A DNA stretch of 30,382 bases from a virus, in IMG/VR virus record IMGVR_UViG_3300045117_000222, positions 1 to 30,382 of that record; one strand, 5' to 3'. The position numbers and the translations under genes are program-made. This document shows, one piece after another, positions 8,018 through 15,170 of this stretch (within the stretch, counting starts at the first letter, position 1; each line of letters begins with the position of its first letter). The notes below the pieces were generated by a model, which did not search any database, was not told the origin of the DNA, and saw nothing but the letters and a program-made list of their open reading frames with translations.

Positions 8018-8493
8018 AAACTTTTTTCCATCGGTTGATCAGAACCATAATCAAACAATTTGATCACAGGCTTCCTGATGTCTTCGCCCATTGCAAGGCC
8101 AATGTCTTCCATTGTCGCCCTGTCACTTTTTTCTTTGAGGTCTTCACATTTCTCAATGTTTTCTAAAAAGTCTTTGTTTTCATTCCAAGTGTCGCCTCTT
8201 TTCAAGGCACCAATAATCCAGTCACCAAGAGTTTCAAAAGTTCCCAAATTTGGATCGTCTTTGCACTCCCAAACTCTTGTCCAGTTGTTTGATCGATTGT
8301 CTCCAATGTACCTGATCACATGCCATTTCAATGTTGGCATGTAAAACTTCAGGTCGAGCAGATCGTCATGAAGTTCATCTCTCATCCTCGTCACCAACCA
8401 AGCAGGAGGCGTTCTCTCTGCATATCTTTGTCGGTACGGGATGCCAACCCAATTAAACTTTGACGGATCCTGGACAACATCAATTAAACCCAT
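7939..8493 (-). CDS. Hypothetical head-module protein, 184 aa
   Basis: First gene after the coat-protein hairpin, with AGGAG before the ATG at 8493 (CTCAGGAGTGTTATG). The protein is Trp- and Asp-rich (FNWVGIPYRQRYAERTPPAW, LKWHVIRY, NNWTRVWECKDD), helical in its second half, and ends in a flexible Ser/Ala-rich tail. I do not recognise the family. Position between coat and adaptor genes suggests a head-completion or head-assembly role, but the sequence alone does not show it. The last 79 nt are shared with the next gene. Confidence 0.6.
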   Translation of the reverse strand: MGLIDVVQDPSKFNWVGIPYRQRYAERTPPAWLVTRMRDELHDDLLDLKFYMPTLKWHVIRYIGDNRSNNWTRVWECKDDPNLGTFETLGDWIIGALKRGDTWNENKDFLENIEKCEDLKEKSDRATMEDIGLAMGEDIRKPVIKLFDYGSDQPMEKSLWQNPGLPSANSAAPSAELSDTKKTS

Positions 8494-8508
8494 AACACTC
8501 CTGAGGAA

Positions 8509-8540
8509 GATCGGGGGGAGGGGTTGCCTCCCCCACGATC
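8509..8540 (-). promoter_or_regulatory. Strong hairpin just after the coat protein gene
   Basis: The 8-bp perfect stem GGGGGAGG/CCTCCCCC with a GGTTG loop is extended by GATCG/CGATC with one bulged base. It sits 18 nt past the coat stop and just before the ribosome-binding site of the next gene. There is no U-run after it on the coding strand, so it is more likely an mRNA-stabilizing or partial-attenuation element that lets coat protein be made in excess than a full terminator. Confidence 0.7.
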
Positions 8541-8558
8541 AATTCCAAATCACACCGA

Positions 8559-9752
8559 TCAAGGTGTAATACCGATCAACTTACCGTTGTGCCGACGAGC
8601 ATCGGTTGCAAACTCCATGTCGCAAACCAATGTGGCCTCATAGGCTTCTTGAGCCCCGACACCAGTTTGACGGGCAAGCACTGCACCGTCTTCCTGCATC
8701 CAATCAAAGTCAGCCATGCGGTAAATCCCCAACGTCTTCAAGGTCAAGAAGTACATTCTTGTTGTTGAGGGTGTCCGCTGTGAGTGACGATCGACTGTGA
8801 ACGGAATGCCGTTGAAGTCAAGATAGTCAAAGCCGCCTTTTAGTCTTCCAACCTGTGGGGGCGTGTAACGCTTCAGGTTGACAAGCAATCTGGCATAGGC
8901 CCGACGTGCAGAGAAATGACCGATAATACAATCGACCTTTCCGCCCTTGTCTTCAATTGCGTCCTGAATTTCCTGCATGCGGTCTTCGGTCAACGGGGTT
9001 GGAGAACTGTCGTTTCCGTAAACATTCCCAGCCCAGAAAGCCTGGCCAGCAGTTGCAGGGTTTAGGTTTTGAAGAGCACCGGTGTTGTTTGTGATCAGAT
9101 TCAATCCGTTCAACTCGTAACCACTAATGACACCAGAGATTGTGATAGGATCGTTGGTGGTCCATGTGGCCGGAGCCGTCAGGGTGATCTGGGTTTCAGA
9201 ATCAACACTTTGAATCACGCAACCAGTCGAAGAGCCACCACCACCGGCGTTGAAGTCGATGATCATGTCTTCTTCCAGATATTGTGAACTGACAACTGGT
9301 ACGGTCGCCGATGTGGCGCCTGTTCCTGCCAGTGTTAGTGTTCCAGTCGTGTCACAGTACATCTGGCGGTTGACGTCGTTTTTCACGTCGTCTGTACAGC
9401 CAACGGTTTCAGACTGAATCACTTTCAAAAAAGCACCCTTGTTCGACTTTGTGGCACGAATGGTTTTACCAGATAACTGGATACGACCATAAATGTCTTT
9501 TGTCGCAAAGGTTGCCTTTTTGTACTTCTGGTTGCCAGCGTTTGGCAATGTCCCTGTGCCAGATGTACCACGAGCACCTAAGCCCCAGTTGCGTCCTTTT
9601 CTCAAAGGGAGAACCACGTTTTCGCCTTCGACTTCCTTGCTCGATTTTTTTACGTTAGCAAGCAAGACGGTAGCGTTGTTGAGTTGGTCACGGATAGGAC
9701 CAATGTAATACTGTTTCAATACAGCAGTAATTTCTGCCATTGTAGTAGTCAT
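8559..9752 (-). CDS. Major capsid protein, HK97-fold
   Basis: 397 codons. The N-terminal arm (AEITAVLKQYYIGPIRDQL) is followed by the E-loop-like region (VVLPLRKGRNWGLGARG) with TLPNAGNQKYKKATF, then a spine helix (SNKGAFLKVIQSETVGCTDDVKNDVNRQMYCD). A beta-rich insertion (about 135-210) resembles an Ig/I-domain-like bulge, and the P- and A-domain pieces follow (LTEDRMQEIQDAIEDKGGKVDCIIGH, LKGGFDYLDFNGIPFTVDRH). This order is that of phage coat proteins that rely on a separate scaffold, which here is the adjacent upstream gene. Initiation signal is weak (TTTGGAT before the ATG), so high output may depend on coupling and on the stabilizing hairpin after the gene. Confidence 0.85.
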   Translation of the reverse strand: MTTTMAEITAVLKQYYIGPIRDQLNNATVLLANVKKSSKEVEGENVVLPLRKGRNWGLGARGTSGTGTLPNAGNQKYKKATFATKDIYGRIQLSGKTIRATKSNKGAFLKVIQSETVGCTDDVKNDVNRQMYCDTTGTLTLAGTGATSATVPVVSSQYLEEDMIIDFNAGGGGSSTGCVIQSVDSETQITLTAPATWTTNDPITISGVISGYELNGLNLITNNTGALQNLNPATAGQAFWAGNVYGNDSSPTPLTEDRMQEIQDAIEDKGGKVDCIIGHFSARRAYARLLVNLKRYTPPQVGRLKGGFDYLDFNGIPFTVDRHSQRTPSTTRMYFLTLKTLGIYRMADFDWMQEDGAVLARQTGVGAQEAYEATLVCDMEFATDARRHNGKLIGITP

Positions 9753-9755
9753 AGA

Positions 9756-10805
9756 TTATCCAAACTGTAATCGTCCAGCGGCATAGTCTTCCAATGCCTG
9801 TTCTGTGGCGCCTTCAAACGAAGTTGAGGGCTTTCGCATGATAGGCACTGAATTTCCTTTGGCCTGCGCGGACTTGGTTTGTTTGTGTACCTCGCCAATG
9901 GTTTTCTGGTACTCTTTGATTTTACCGTCATTTTCTTCTTTGACGGACTGAGCTATCTGTTCGACCGTTCTATCAGTCTGGTCGGACACGATACCGACCA
10001 AGATGTCTTTCTTGGTCACACCAGGAAACTTTTTCATCGCGGCGTCAATCTCTGTGTTGAGTTCGGCTTTTGCCTTCTCTGCTGCCTGACGTTTTTGAAA
10101 GTCTACGCGGGCCTTTTCGTAGTTTGAAACAAAACCTTCGAGAGGTTTTAATTTCTTTTCAAACTCGTCAAAGCGTTTGGCATAAGGATCGGCTTTCCAA
10201 TCCTTCTGCACTTTTCCGCCAGCCTGTTCATAGTCAGTCAAAAAAGTATTCCAAGCCTCTGGGTCAACACCATTCGACTCAAGCGCATGGTTTAAGATTT
10301 CGTGCGGATGAAAAGCATTCAAGACATGCTCATCACCAAACACTTGTCTCAACCCGCTAGGGTCGTTGAGAATCTGGTCGCGTGTGGCGAGGATGCCAAG
10401 TGCCTCGTCTCTGATTGGCTTGAGTTCTTGGGTTTTTCGCGTGTAGTCTGCCTGCCGCAAATAACCCTTTTGAATTTCCTGAAACGCCTCGTTGGTTAAT
10501 TTGTCGCCAGCTCGTATCTTGTGCGAGCCAACTTCAAATTCCGGCCCAGGCGTCGTCGTTTCAGGCTGAACGCTCTTGCCTTGATCAGGCTTTGGCGAAA
10601 CCGAGTCTTTTGAGACTTCCGCAGGTTTTTCTGAATCGCTCGTCGCTTCTTCCGCATCCTCATCCTTTGTCTCGCCTTCCCGCTTTTCGTAGTCATCGAG
10701 GTAGGCCGAGGACGCATCTTCAAACGCCGAAGACGAATCAGTATCCGTGGATTGGTCTGCCGTCGGTTGTTCTGTTGCTTGTGTTGTCACTTCTTCTTCG
10801 CCCAT
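9756..10805 (-). CDS. Capsid scaffold protein
   Basis: 349 codons. The first 90 residues are highly acidic and disordered (rich in E, D, S, T), the middle and end are helical and charged with coiled-coil character (YEKARVDFQKRQAAEKAKAE), and the C-terminus is basic and Gln-rich. Key piece: FEVGSHKIRAGDKLTNEAFQ then DYTRKTQEL, typical of phage scaffold proteins of podo- and siphophages. It lies directly between portal and coat, the standard place. Its role is to guide coat assembly into a procapsid and then leave. No protease motif is seen in or near it, so release probably does not need cleavage. Confidence 0.8.
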   Translation of the reverse strand: MGEEEVTTQATEQPTADQSTDTDSSSAFEDASSAYLDDYEKREGETKDEDAEEATSDSEKPAEVSKDSVSPKPDQGKSVQPETTTPGPEFEVGSHKIRAGDKLTNEAFQEIQKGYLRQADYTRKTQELKPIRDEALGILATRDQILNDPSGLRQVFGDEHVLNAFHPHEILNHALESNGVDPEAWNTFLTDYEQAGGKVQKDWKADPYAKRFDEFEKKLKPLEGFVSNYEKARVDFQKRQAAEKAKAELNTEIDAAMKKFPGVTKKDILVGIVSDQTDRTVEQIAQSVKEENDGKIKEYQKTIGEVHKQTKSAQAKGNSVPIMRKPSTSFEGATEQALEDYAAGRLQFG

Positions 10806-10829
10806 AGTTTTATTCCAGTCGTCAATCGC

Positions 10830-12950
10830 CTAACCTGTGGGGCCTGGCATAGGCATCGGCGGATTGGCCGCCGGTGGAATACCAGGTGATGGCTGTGCAG
10901 GTATCCCCCCAGGAGGAGGGGTCTGCGCCGCAGGTGAGGCAACTTCGGGTGCTGGTCCTTTCATTTTTTGCTCGTGAAGTTCACAATGCAAATCTATTCC
11001 GCGCCGCTGTGTTACTGTCATCTTGCGATAGCGCGGTGTTTTCCTGAACTTGTTGTGACAGTTCAAATGAACAAGATGATCATCAAAATCATAAACTGTC
11101 TGCGTGAACAACGGCATCTTTGTTTTTGGATCAAGTTCACGTACCAAGTTTTCAGGTTTCCAAGTACAAAAGTTTTCGTTCTCTCTCGAAGCGTTTGCCG
11201 CATCTTGATTGTATGTTTCAAAAACCTCGGCAACACTTCCAAACTCAAGAAGTTTCAAAACTCGTTTCTTTGTTTCGGGATCTGCCTGTTCTCCAAGCAA
11301 TCCCTGTTCGTACATCTCCATCAGGTTTTCCTGCATGAGCCGCTTATGCGCGCCGATTATGTTTTCGCTCTGAACCCTGACGTCTTTGTTCATCGACTGA
11401 ATTTCAGATTTTCTAAGAACAACATTTTCAACATCGTTGATCGATTCGCCAATCAACCGAAGCGTACGGTCTTCAGTCTGATACCGTTCGTAAAACTTCA
11501 GAATCAAAACACCCATGCGCTCGAACGCGCGATACACTTTTATTTTCGTAGGAGCCAGGCGTGTATCATCTTGTTCTTGAAGAGCGATGATTGCCTTGCC
11601 AGACTTGACACCTGGAGGGGCTTGCCCTCTTGTGACTTCGTGTTGGCCGCTCACATCTTCAAACGCTTTGTCGTAAAAATTCAGAAGGTTGATGACGTGG
11701 CTTGGCATTGTTGCAGGATTCAACTGCGACGGTTCAAACCCTGGGTTGTAATAAAAAATTTCTGTGCCAGAATCATCGTAGGCATCTTCCTCAAGCTCGG
11801 CACCACGAGGAACTTTGAGTTTTACATTTCCATGATTGTTTGCGTTCTCAACGATCTGCGATATTGTGCGGTTAAATCCTTTTTGAATTGGGCTCACATC
11901 CTCAACAGTTCCGGATCCCCAGAACGAACCAGACATGGCGACATCATCGATCTTGATGATGGGATAAGTCACACCGTCATCGAGAGGAAGGTCTTGGCTC
12001 TCAACAATCTTGTCGCCAATCATGATCAGATATTTGCCTTTAGGATAATCAAGATCCTGGCGTTCATAGAAATAAACCACTTCGCACATGTCTTCGTTTT
12101 GAACGTCCTCACCAGCAAATGCCTCGCTGACTCCTCCAACCATCGACATCAGCCGACGTTGAAGATAAGCTCGGTCGCTTGTATCCTTTGAAGCCTTGAT
12201 GTCATCTTTGAACTCTGGCCATCTAAACTTCGCGTCTTTGACGCGCATGCCTTTGCGAATTGCAATCCATCCTGAGTCTTCTACAGTTGGAGAAATCTGG
12301 TCGTTGACAATGTCAAACGAGGAGACAATGTCGATACCAACATCGCCAACCGTAATCTCTTCGGTAATTTTTTGACCGTTTGCATCGAGTAAATATCCGT
12401 CTTGATCAACCTGGTAGAGTTTTGGATCAATCTCTTCCTTGCCATCCCATTGTTTGTAGACAGGAACCTTTGGGCCCTTGGTCGGATCCCAGTAAACATG
12501 GAAGAATCCAGATCCGCAGTCGATTGACCAACCACCACCATCAATCATCTTTTCAACCATGCGTTCTTCTTGCCACACATATCCCAACAACTTAGTGCCT
12601 TTTCGTGCCAATTCTTTGTCTTCTTCCTCTTCTCCACCAGGAACACATTCAAGTTTCGGAATGTCTTTGACGATCTTTGCAAGTCTGGTTTGATGAATAC
12701 CCTTGATCTTGTTGATGCTGATACGAACGCGCTCTTGAATTTCAGGTGGGGCTATAATGACCTTGTTGCCAGCTTCTAGTTGAACCCATTGAAGCCCGCG
12801 CCTCATGGCGATATTCAAAAAAAACTGCCGATGAAAAGCCTGCAACACATTGTCAGAATTTTTTATTTTCTTTTTGATGTCGGCGACTATCGCTTCTTCT
12901 GTGACCGGACCAGACGAGGCTGTGGTGATTTGTAGTTCATCACTTCTCAT
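10830..12950 (-). CDS. Portal protein, P22-like
   Basis: I choose ATG at 12950 (MRSDELQITTASSGPV), preceded by AAGGGAA and overlapping the upstream stop by 11 nt, giving 706 residues; the in-frame ATG at 13013 lies deep inside the upstream gene. The length and the blocks RISINKIKGIHQTRLAKIVKDIP, DIVNDQISPTVEDSGW, GFNRTISQIVENANNHGN and VSGQHEVTRGQAPPG-SGKAI are those of P22-type portals, which form the dodecameric DNA entry ring and bind TerL. The C-terminal 60 residues are Pro/Gly/Ala-rich and probably disordered, unlike the helical barrel of P22. It is the head-neck organiser and sits upstream of scaffold and coat in the standard order. Confidence 0.9.
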   Translation of the reverse strand: MRSDELQITTASSGPVTEEAIVADIKKKIKNSDNVLQAFHRQFFLNIAMRRGLQWVQLEAGNKVIIAPPEIQERVRISINKIKGIHQTRLAKIVKDIPKLECVPGGEEEEDKELARKGTKLLGYVWQEERMVEKMIDGGGWSIDCGSGFFHVYWDPTKGPKVPVYKQWDGKEEIDPKLYQVDQDGYLLDANGQKITEEITVGDVGIDIVSSFDIVNDQISPTVEDSGWIAIRKGMRVKDAKFRWPEFKDDIKASKDTSDRAYLQRRLMSMVGGVSEAFAGEDVQNEDMCEVVYFYERQDLDYPKGKYLIMIGDKIVESQDLPLDDGVTYPIIKIDDVAMSGSFWGSGTVEDVSPIQKGFNRTISQIVENANNHGNVKLKVPRGAELEEDAYDDSGTEIFYYNPGFEPSQLNPATMPSHVINLLNFYDKAFEDVSGQHEVTRGQAPPGVKSGKAIIALQEQDDTRLAPTKIKVYRAFERMGVLILKFYERYQTEDRTLRLIGESINDVENVVLRKSEIQSMNKDVRVQSENIIGAHKRLMQENLMEMYEQGLLGEQADPETKKRVLKLLEFGSVAEVFETYNQDAANASRENENFCTWKPENLVRELDPKTKMPLFTQTVYDFDDHLVHLNCHNKFRKTPRYRKMTVTQRRGIDLHCELHEQKMKGPAPEVASPAAQTPPPGGIPAQPSPGIPPAANPPMPMPGPTG

Positions 12951-13227
12951 TTCCCTTACCCTTTCCCCTGAGACCGAGGATAAATACCATCGACTTCTTG
13001 CTGGCATCATCAAAATCTTTTGTCTCGTTCGCCTTTTCTTCGTCCTCCATGTTTTTCAGCATGGACTTCCTGTTCATCTCGTCGAGTTTGTCTTCGGTGT
13101 TGGACTCTTCAGAACCTTCTGCCCCATCTTCAGATTCAGACTCATGATCCTTCGTGTCTTCCACAATTTTTTTTTGGGTGTCTTCGTCTAGTGTTTTGAA
13201 TGTTTCTTCGGAAACGTAGTATCCCAT
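12940..13227 (-). CDS. Small acidic protein upstream of portal, 95 aa
   Basis: An excellent ribosome-binding site (TAAGGAGGT) precedes the ATG at 13227. The protein begins MGYYVSEETFKTLDEDTQKK, then has a long stretch of Glu, Asp, Ser and Lys that would be disordered, and ends in a short basic piece (GLRGKGKGNEK). It overlaps the portal start by 11 nt, so its translation probably feeds portal translation. It looks like a small head-assembly helper or internal protein, but no family is recognised. Confidence 0.7.
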   Translation of the reverse strand: MGYYVSEETFKTLDEDTQKKIVEDTKDHESESEDGAEGSEESNTEDKLDEMNRKSMLKNMEDEEKANETKDFDDASKKSMVFILGLRGKGKGNEK

Positions 13228-13242
13228 TGGTTACCTCCTTAG

Positions 13243-13281
13243 GGGGTGCGAGGCCCCGAGCACAAAAATGCTCGGAACCCC
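13243..13281 (-). promoter_or_regulatory. Hairpin after the His-x-His virion protein gene
   Basis: CCGAGCA/TGCTCGG (7 bp) around a CAAAAA loop, closed further out by GGGGT/ACCCC. It lies about 20 nt past the stop of the 372-codon gene and just before the strong ribosome-binding site of the next gene. No U-run follows on the coding strand. Like the hairpin after the coat gene, it probably stabilises the upstream message or partly attenuates. Confidence 0.65.
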
Positions 13282-13299
13282 GCTTAGCCTTATGAATAA

Positions 13300-14418
13300 T
13301 CAGTTTCCGATTGCAACAAAACTTGCAGTTATCGCTGACAGGTCGGTCAGGTTAGGCACCTCTGTTGCAGCAGCACCAGCAGTTGAAGCCGTTGATCCAG
13401 AGAGTGCGTGTGTGTGGGGGGCCCCAGCAGCAGTCGTTCCGGTTGTTGCATGTGCGTGGCCACCGAGAGGAGTCCCAGTAAAGATTTGAGCATCAGCATA
13501 ACCAATTTGCACAGAAGTTACAACCGTTGTCGAAGCGTGGCCGCCAAGAACTCTGTTGTCGTTGTGAATGGCACCACCAACACCACCAGCATCGAGGAAA
13601 ACCAGCTTGGCATTGTCTGCACCGTTGTCGTCGTAGTACAGAGCCTTCATGCCTGCTGTTGGAGCATCCAACACTTTTAGGAAAATCGTTCCGGCACTCA
13701 TTCTCAACGCGACATGTTTGTGACCAGCAACACCAGCACCTGTAAAATCAGCTTTGAGTTTGTCGCCGTCAGCTTCATCAATGAAAATCTGAACCCCTGT
13801 TGGTGTTGCGTTGTGCTCAACCCAAGCGTAGGCTCGCTGTGCTGCGTCGTTGTAGTACGAGCCGTTGTTCTGACTTGAAAAGGTTGTGTCTGCCGTGGCA
13901 ACCTGATTGCTCTCGAAGCGAGCCATGCCACCGAGCCAACCTGGCATCACGACTGCGTGCAGTGTTCTGTTGTTACCGCCATCTGTCGGGTCGGCTGCGT
14001 GTGTCAAAGCCCAAGCAGGAAGAGTTAGTGCGTTGTTGTCACAGCTAGCCAGAAGACCGTTTGCAACGCTTGCGCCATTTGTTCCAGCAGGAGTCCCACC
14101 GCTCACGTTAGTAGTATTTTGTGCTGTGATTGGATGAGCGTGTGTGCTTTCGTTTCCAGCCGCCAATGTGCCAACAGGATGGCTATGCGTCGTTCCGCCC
14201 TGATAGCAAATTAGCTTTTGATTTGCTTCATCGAAAGCGTATTCAAGGCCACCTTCAGATTCGATGATCTCAAAATTTTTCAACAAACTTAATCCGATCT
14301 TGTGATGATCGACAGCAAGACCGCTAGTCGCATACACGCCGATATTGACTCTGCCACGGATCTCTTTGTCTTCGCCAACAGGAACAGGAGCGCTGAGCTC
14401 AGAAAATGTCAATGCCAT
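13300..14418 (-). CDS. Virion protein with repeated His-x-His motifs (head fibre or decoration)
   Basis: 372 codons, with GAGGT before the ATG. Composition is rich in Gly, Ala, Thr and Asn, with little Lys, as in beta-structured virion proteins. Five His-x-His pairs are visible: THSH (77-80), THAH (92-95), GHKH, GHAH and PHTH in the C-terminal third, set in Gly/Thr-rich repeats that look like fibre tips. It lies between TerL and portal rather than in the tail module, and has a stabilising hairpin after it, as the coat gene does. That suggests an abundant head-bound protein. A role as head fibre or decoration protein is inference; a tail-fibre tip is the alternative. Confidence 0.6.
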   Translation of the reverse strand: MALTFSELSAPVPVGEDKEIRGRVNIGVYATSGLAVDHHKIGLSLLKNFEIIESEGGLEYAFDEANQKLICYQGGTTHSHPVGTLAAGNESTHAHPITAQNTTNVSGGTPAGTNGASVANGLLASCDNNALTLPAWALTHAADPTDGGNNRTLHAVVMPGWLGGMARFESNQVATADTTFSSQNNGSYYNDAAQRAYAWVEHNATPTGVQIFIDEADGDKLKADFTGAGVAGHKHVALRMSAGTIFLKVLDAPTAGMKALYYDDNGADNAKLVFLDAGGVGGAIHNDNRVLGGHASTTVVTSVQIGYADAQIFTGTPLGGHAHATTGTTAAGAPHTHALSGSTASTAGAAATEVPNLTDLSAITASFVAIGN

Positions 14419-14426
14419 AAATTACC

Positions 14427-14672
14427 TCAGTAAGTTGAGCCAAGGACGGGATCAGCGACAGGCTTCTTTGCCGTAACCTTGTTTGGTTCAACGGTATTGC
14501 GCTTATCGACCGCCCGCTGGCTGTGATAGGAAAATTCTGCAAACGAGTTGGACATGATTTTGCTAGTGAGTTCTGCAACAAGTTTTGAATGTTCTTTACG
14601 TTCGAGAAATACGAACGCGAGAAGTGCAACGACGACAAGAAATAAAATCCCAATCGCAAAAAGAATGGCCAT
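14427..14672 (-). CDS. Small membrane-anchored protein, 81 aa
   Basis: The N-terminus (AILFAIGILFLVVVALLAFVF, residues 2-22) is one clear membrane segment with no Lys or Arg before it, followed by a helical basic domain (ERKEHSKLVAELTSKIMSNS) and a flexible end. The C-terminal part would be cytoplasmic or periplasmic depending on orientation. It ends 8 nt before the next ATG, in line with operon structure. No clear ribosome-binding site precedes the ATG. It is the first gene after the repeat region. Function unknown; it may be a membrane factor of assembly or a small lysis-related protein. Confidence 0.6.
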   Translation of the reverse strand: MAILFAIGILFLVVVALLAFVFLERKEHSKLVAELTSKIMSNSFAEFSYHSQRAVDKRNTVEPNKVTAKKPVADPVLGSTY

Positions 14673-14741
14673 GACTGATCATGGCACAAAATAAAATTTT
14701 TCTCAAAGTGAAAAAAATGGGTGTGTTTTGAAAAGACCAAT

Positions 14742-14758
14742 GCTATCAACATGCTATC
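14742..14758. repeat. 17-bp element, copy 1
   Basis: GCTATCAACATGCTATC. Both half-sites read GCTATC; consensus over the four copies is GCTAKCAWVATGCTAKC except for the last base of copy 2. Confidence 0.6.
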
Positions 14759-14774
14759 ATTCGACAACGACGTT

Positions 14775-14791
14775 GCTAGCAAGATGCTAGT
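14775..14791. repeat. 17-bp element, copy 2
   Basis: GCTAGCAAGATGCTAGT. It lies 33 bp from copy 1 (start to start), about three helical turns. Sixteen of its 17 bases match copy 4. Confidence 0.65.
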
Positions 14792-14943
14792 AAAATTATT
14801 TGGATCAGATTGGTGTGTTTTTTAGACTCTGGTTTTCGGTTCATAAAACTCAAAAAAAAATTTGGAGTCGCCTTCTGCCTCTTCTCTCTCTCTGACTCTG
14901 TCTCTTCTCTTCTCTGTCTAGGCGGGCATTTTGCTTTCAACAA

Positions 14944-14960
14944 GCTATCATAATGCTAGC
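14944..14960. repeat. 17-bp element, copy 3
   Basis: GCTATCATAATGCTAGC, inside the first copy of the 30-bp direct repeat (14932-14961). Start-to-start distance to copy 2 is 169 bp. Confidence 0.65.
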
Positions 14961-15115
14961 ATATTTATACGGCGTGAATTATGTTGTTGAAAGATAAAAG
15001 AAAAACATGACAGTGTCACATAATAAAAGTGATGGTCTTGAACTTTTAAGAAAAAGCAAAAACACAGAAAACTGCAACTTTCAGAAAAGTGCTTTTTGCA
15101 ACATGCTTTCAAACA

Positions 15116-15132
15116 GCTAGCAAGATGCTAGC
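15116..15132. repeat. 17-bp element, copy 4
   Basis: GCTAGCAAGATGCTAGC, inside the second copy of the 30-bp repeat (15104-15133), 172 bp from copy 3. A degenerate fifth half (CAACATGCTTTC, around 15099-15110) lies directly before it. Confidence 0.65.
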
Positions 15133-15170
15133 AGGAATGTCGTTGTTTTTTAATTAGTTAACTAAAAAGG

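Larger units (their letters stand above)
14673..15170. other. Gene-free repeat region between TerL and the virion genes
   Basis: This 498-bp stretch has no supportable gene in any frame. It contains four copies of a 17-bp element (entered separately), a 30-bp direct repeat sharing 25 bases (14932-14961 and 15104-15133) that includes two of them, and a polypyrimidine tract on the plus strand (14871-14919). An 11-bp dyad TGACAGTGTCA lies at 15008-15018, and an 8-bp inverted repeat at 14764-14771 and 15139-15146 brackets the core. TGGGTGTGTTTT/TTGGTGTGTTTT (around 14718 and 14809) is a further direct repeat. A TATAAA box on the minus strand at 14964-14969 has only a weak -35. Iteron-type origin, packaging site and regulator array are all possible. 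Confidence 0.6.

Noticed and set aside
8547-8559. Third match to ACACCTTGATCGG at the coat-gene stop codon.
   Set aside because: A 13-nt match across 30 kb is expected by chance a few times, it spans a coding end, and it does not extend into the AGCG part shared by the two early-gene copies.
10968-12191. Open frame of 407 codons on the plus strand opposite the portal gene.
   Set aside because: It lies wholly opposite a portal gene with recognisable motifs, is rich in Phe, Cys and Leu as antisense frames often are, and has no ribosome-binding site or promoter.
14826-14870. GACTC...GAGTC pair with a nearby A-run as a terminator in the gene-free region.
   Set aside because: The stem is only 5 bp with a loop of over 30 nt, too weak for an intrinsic terminator.
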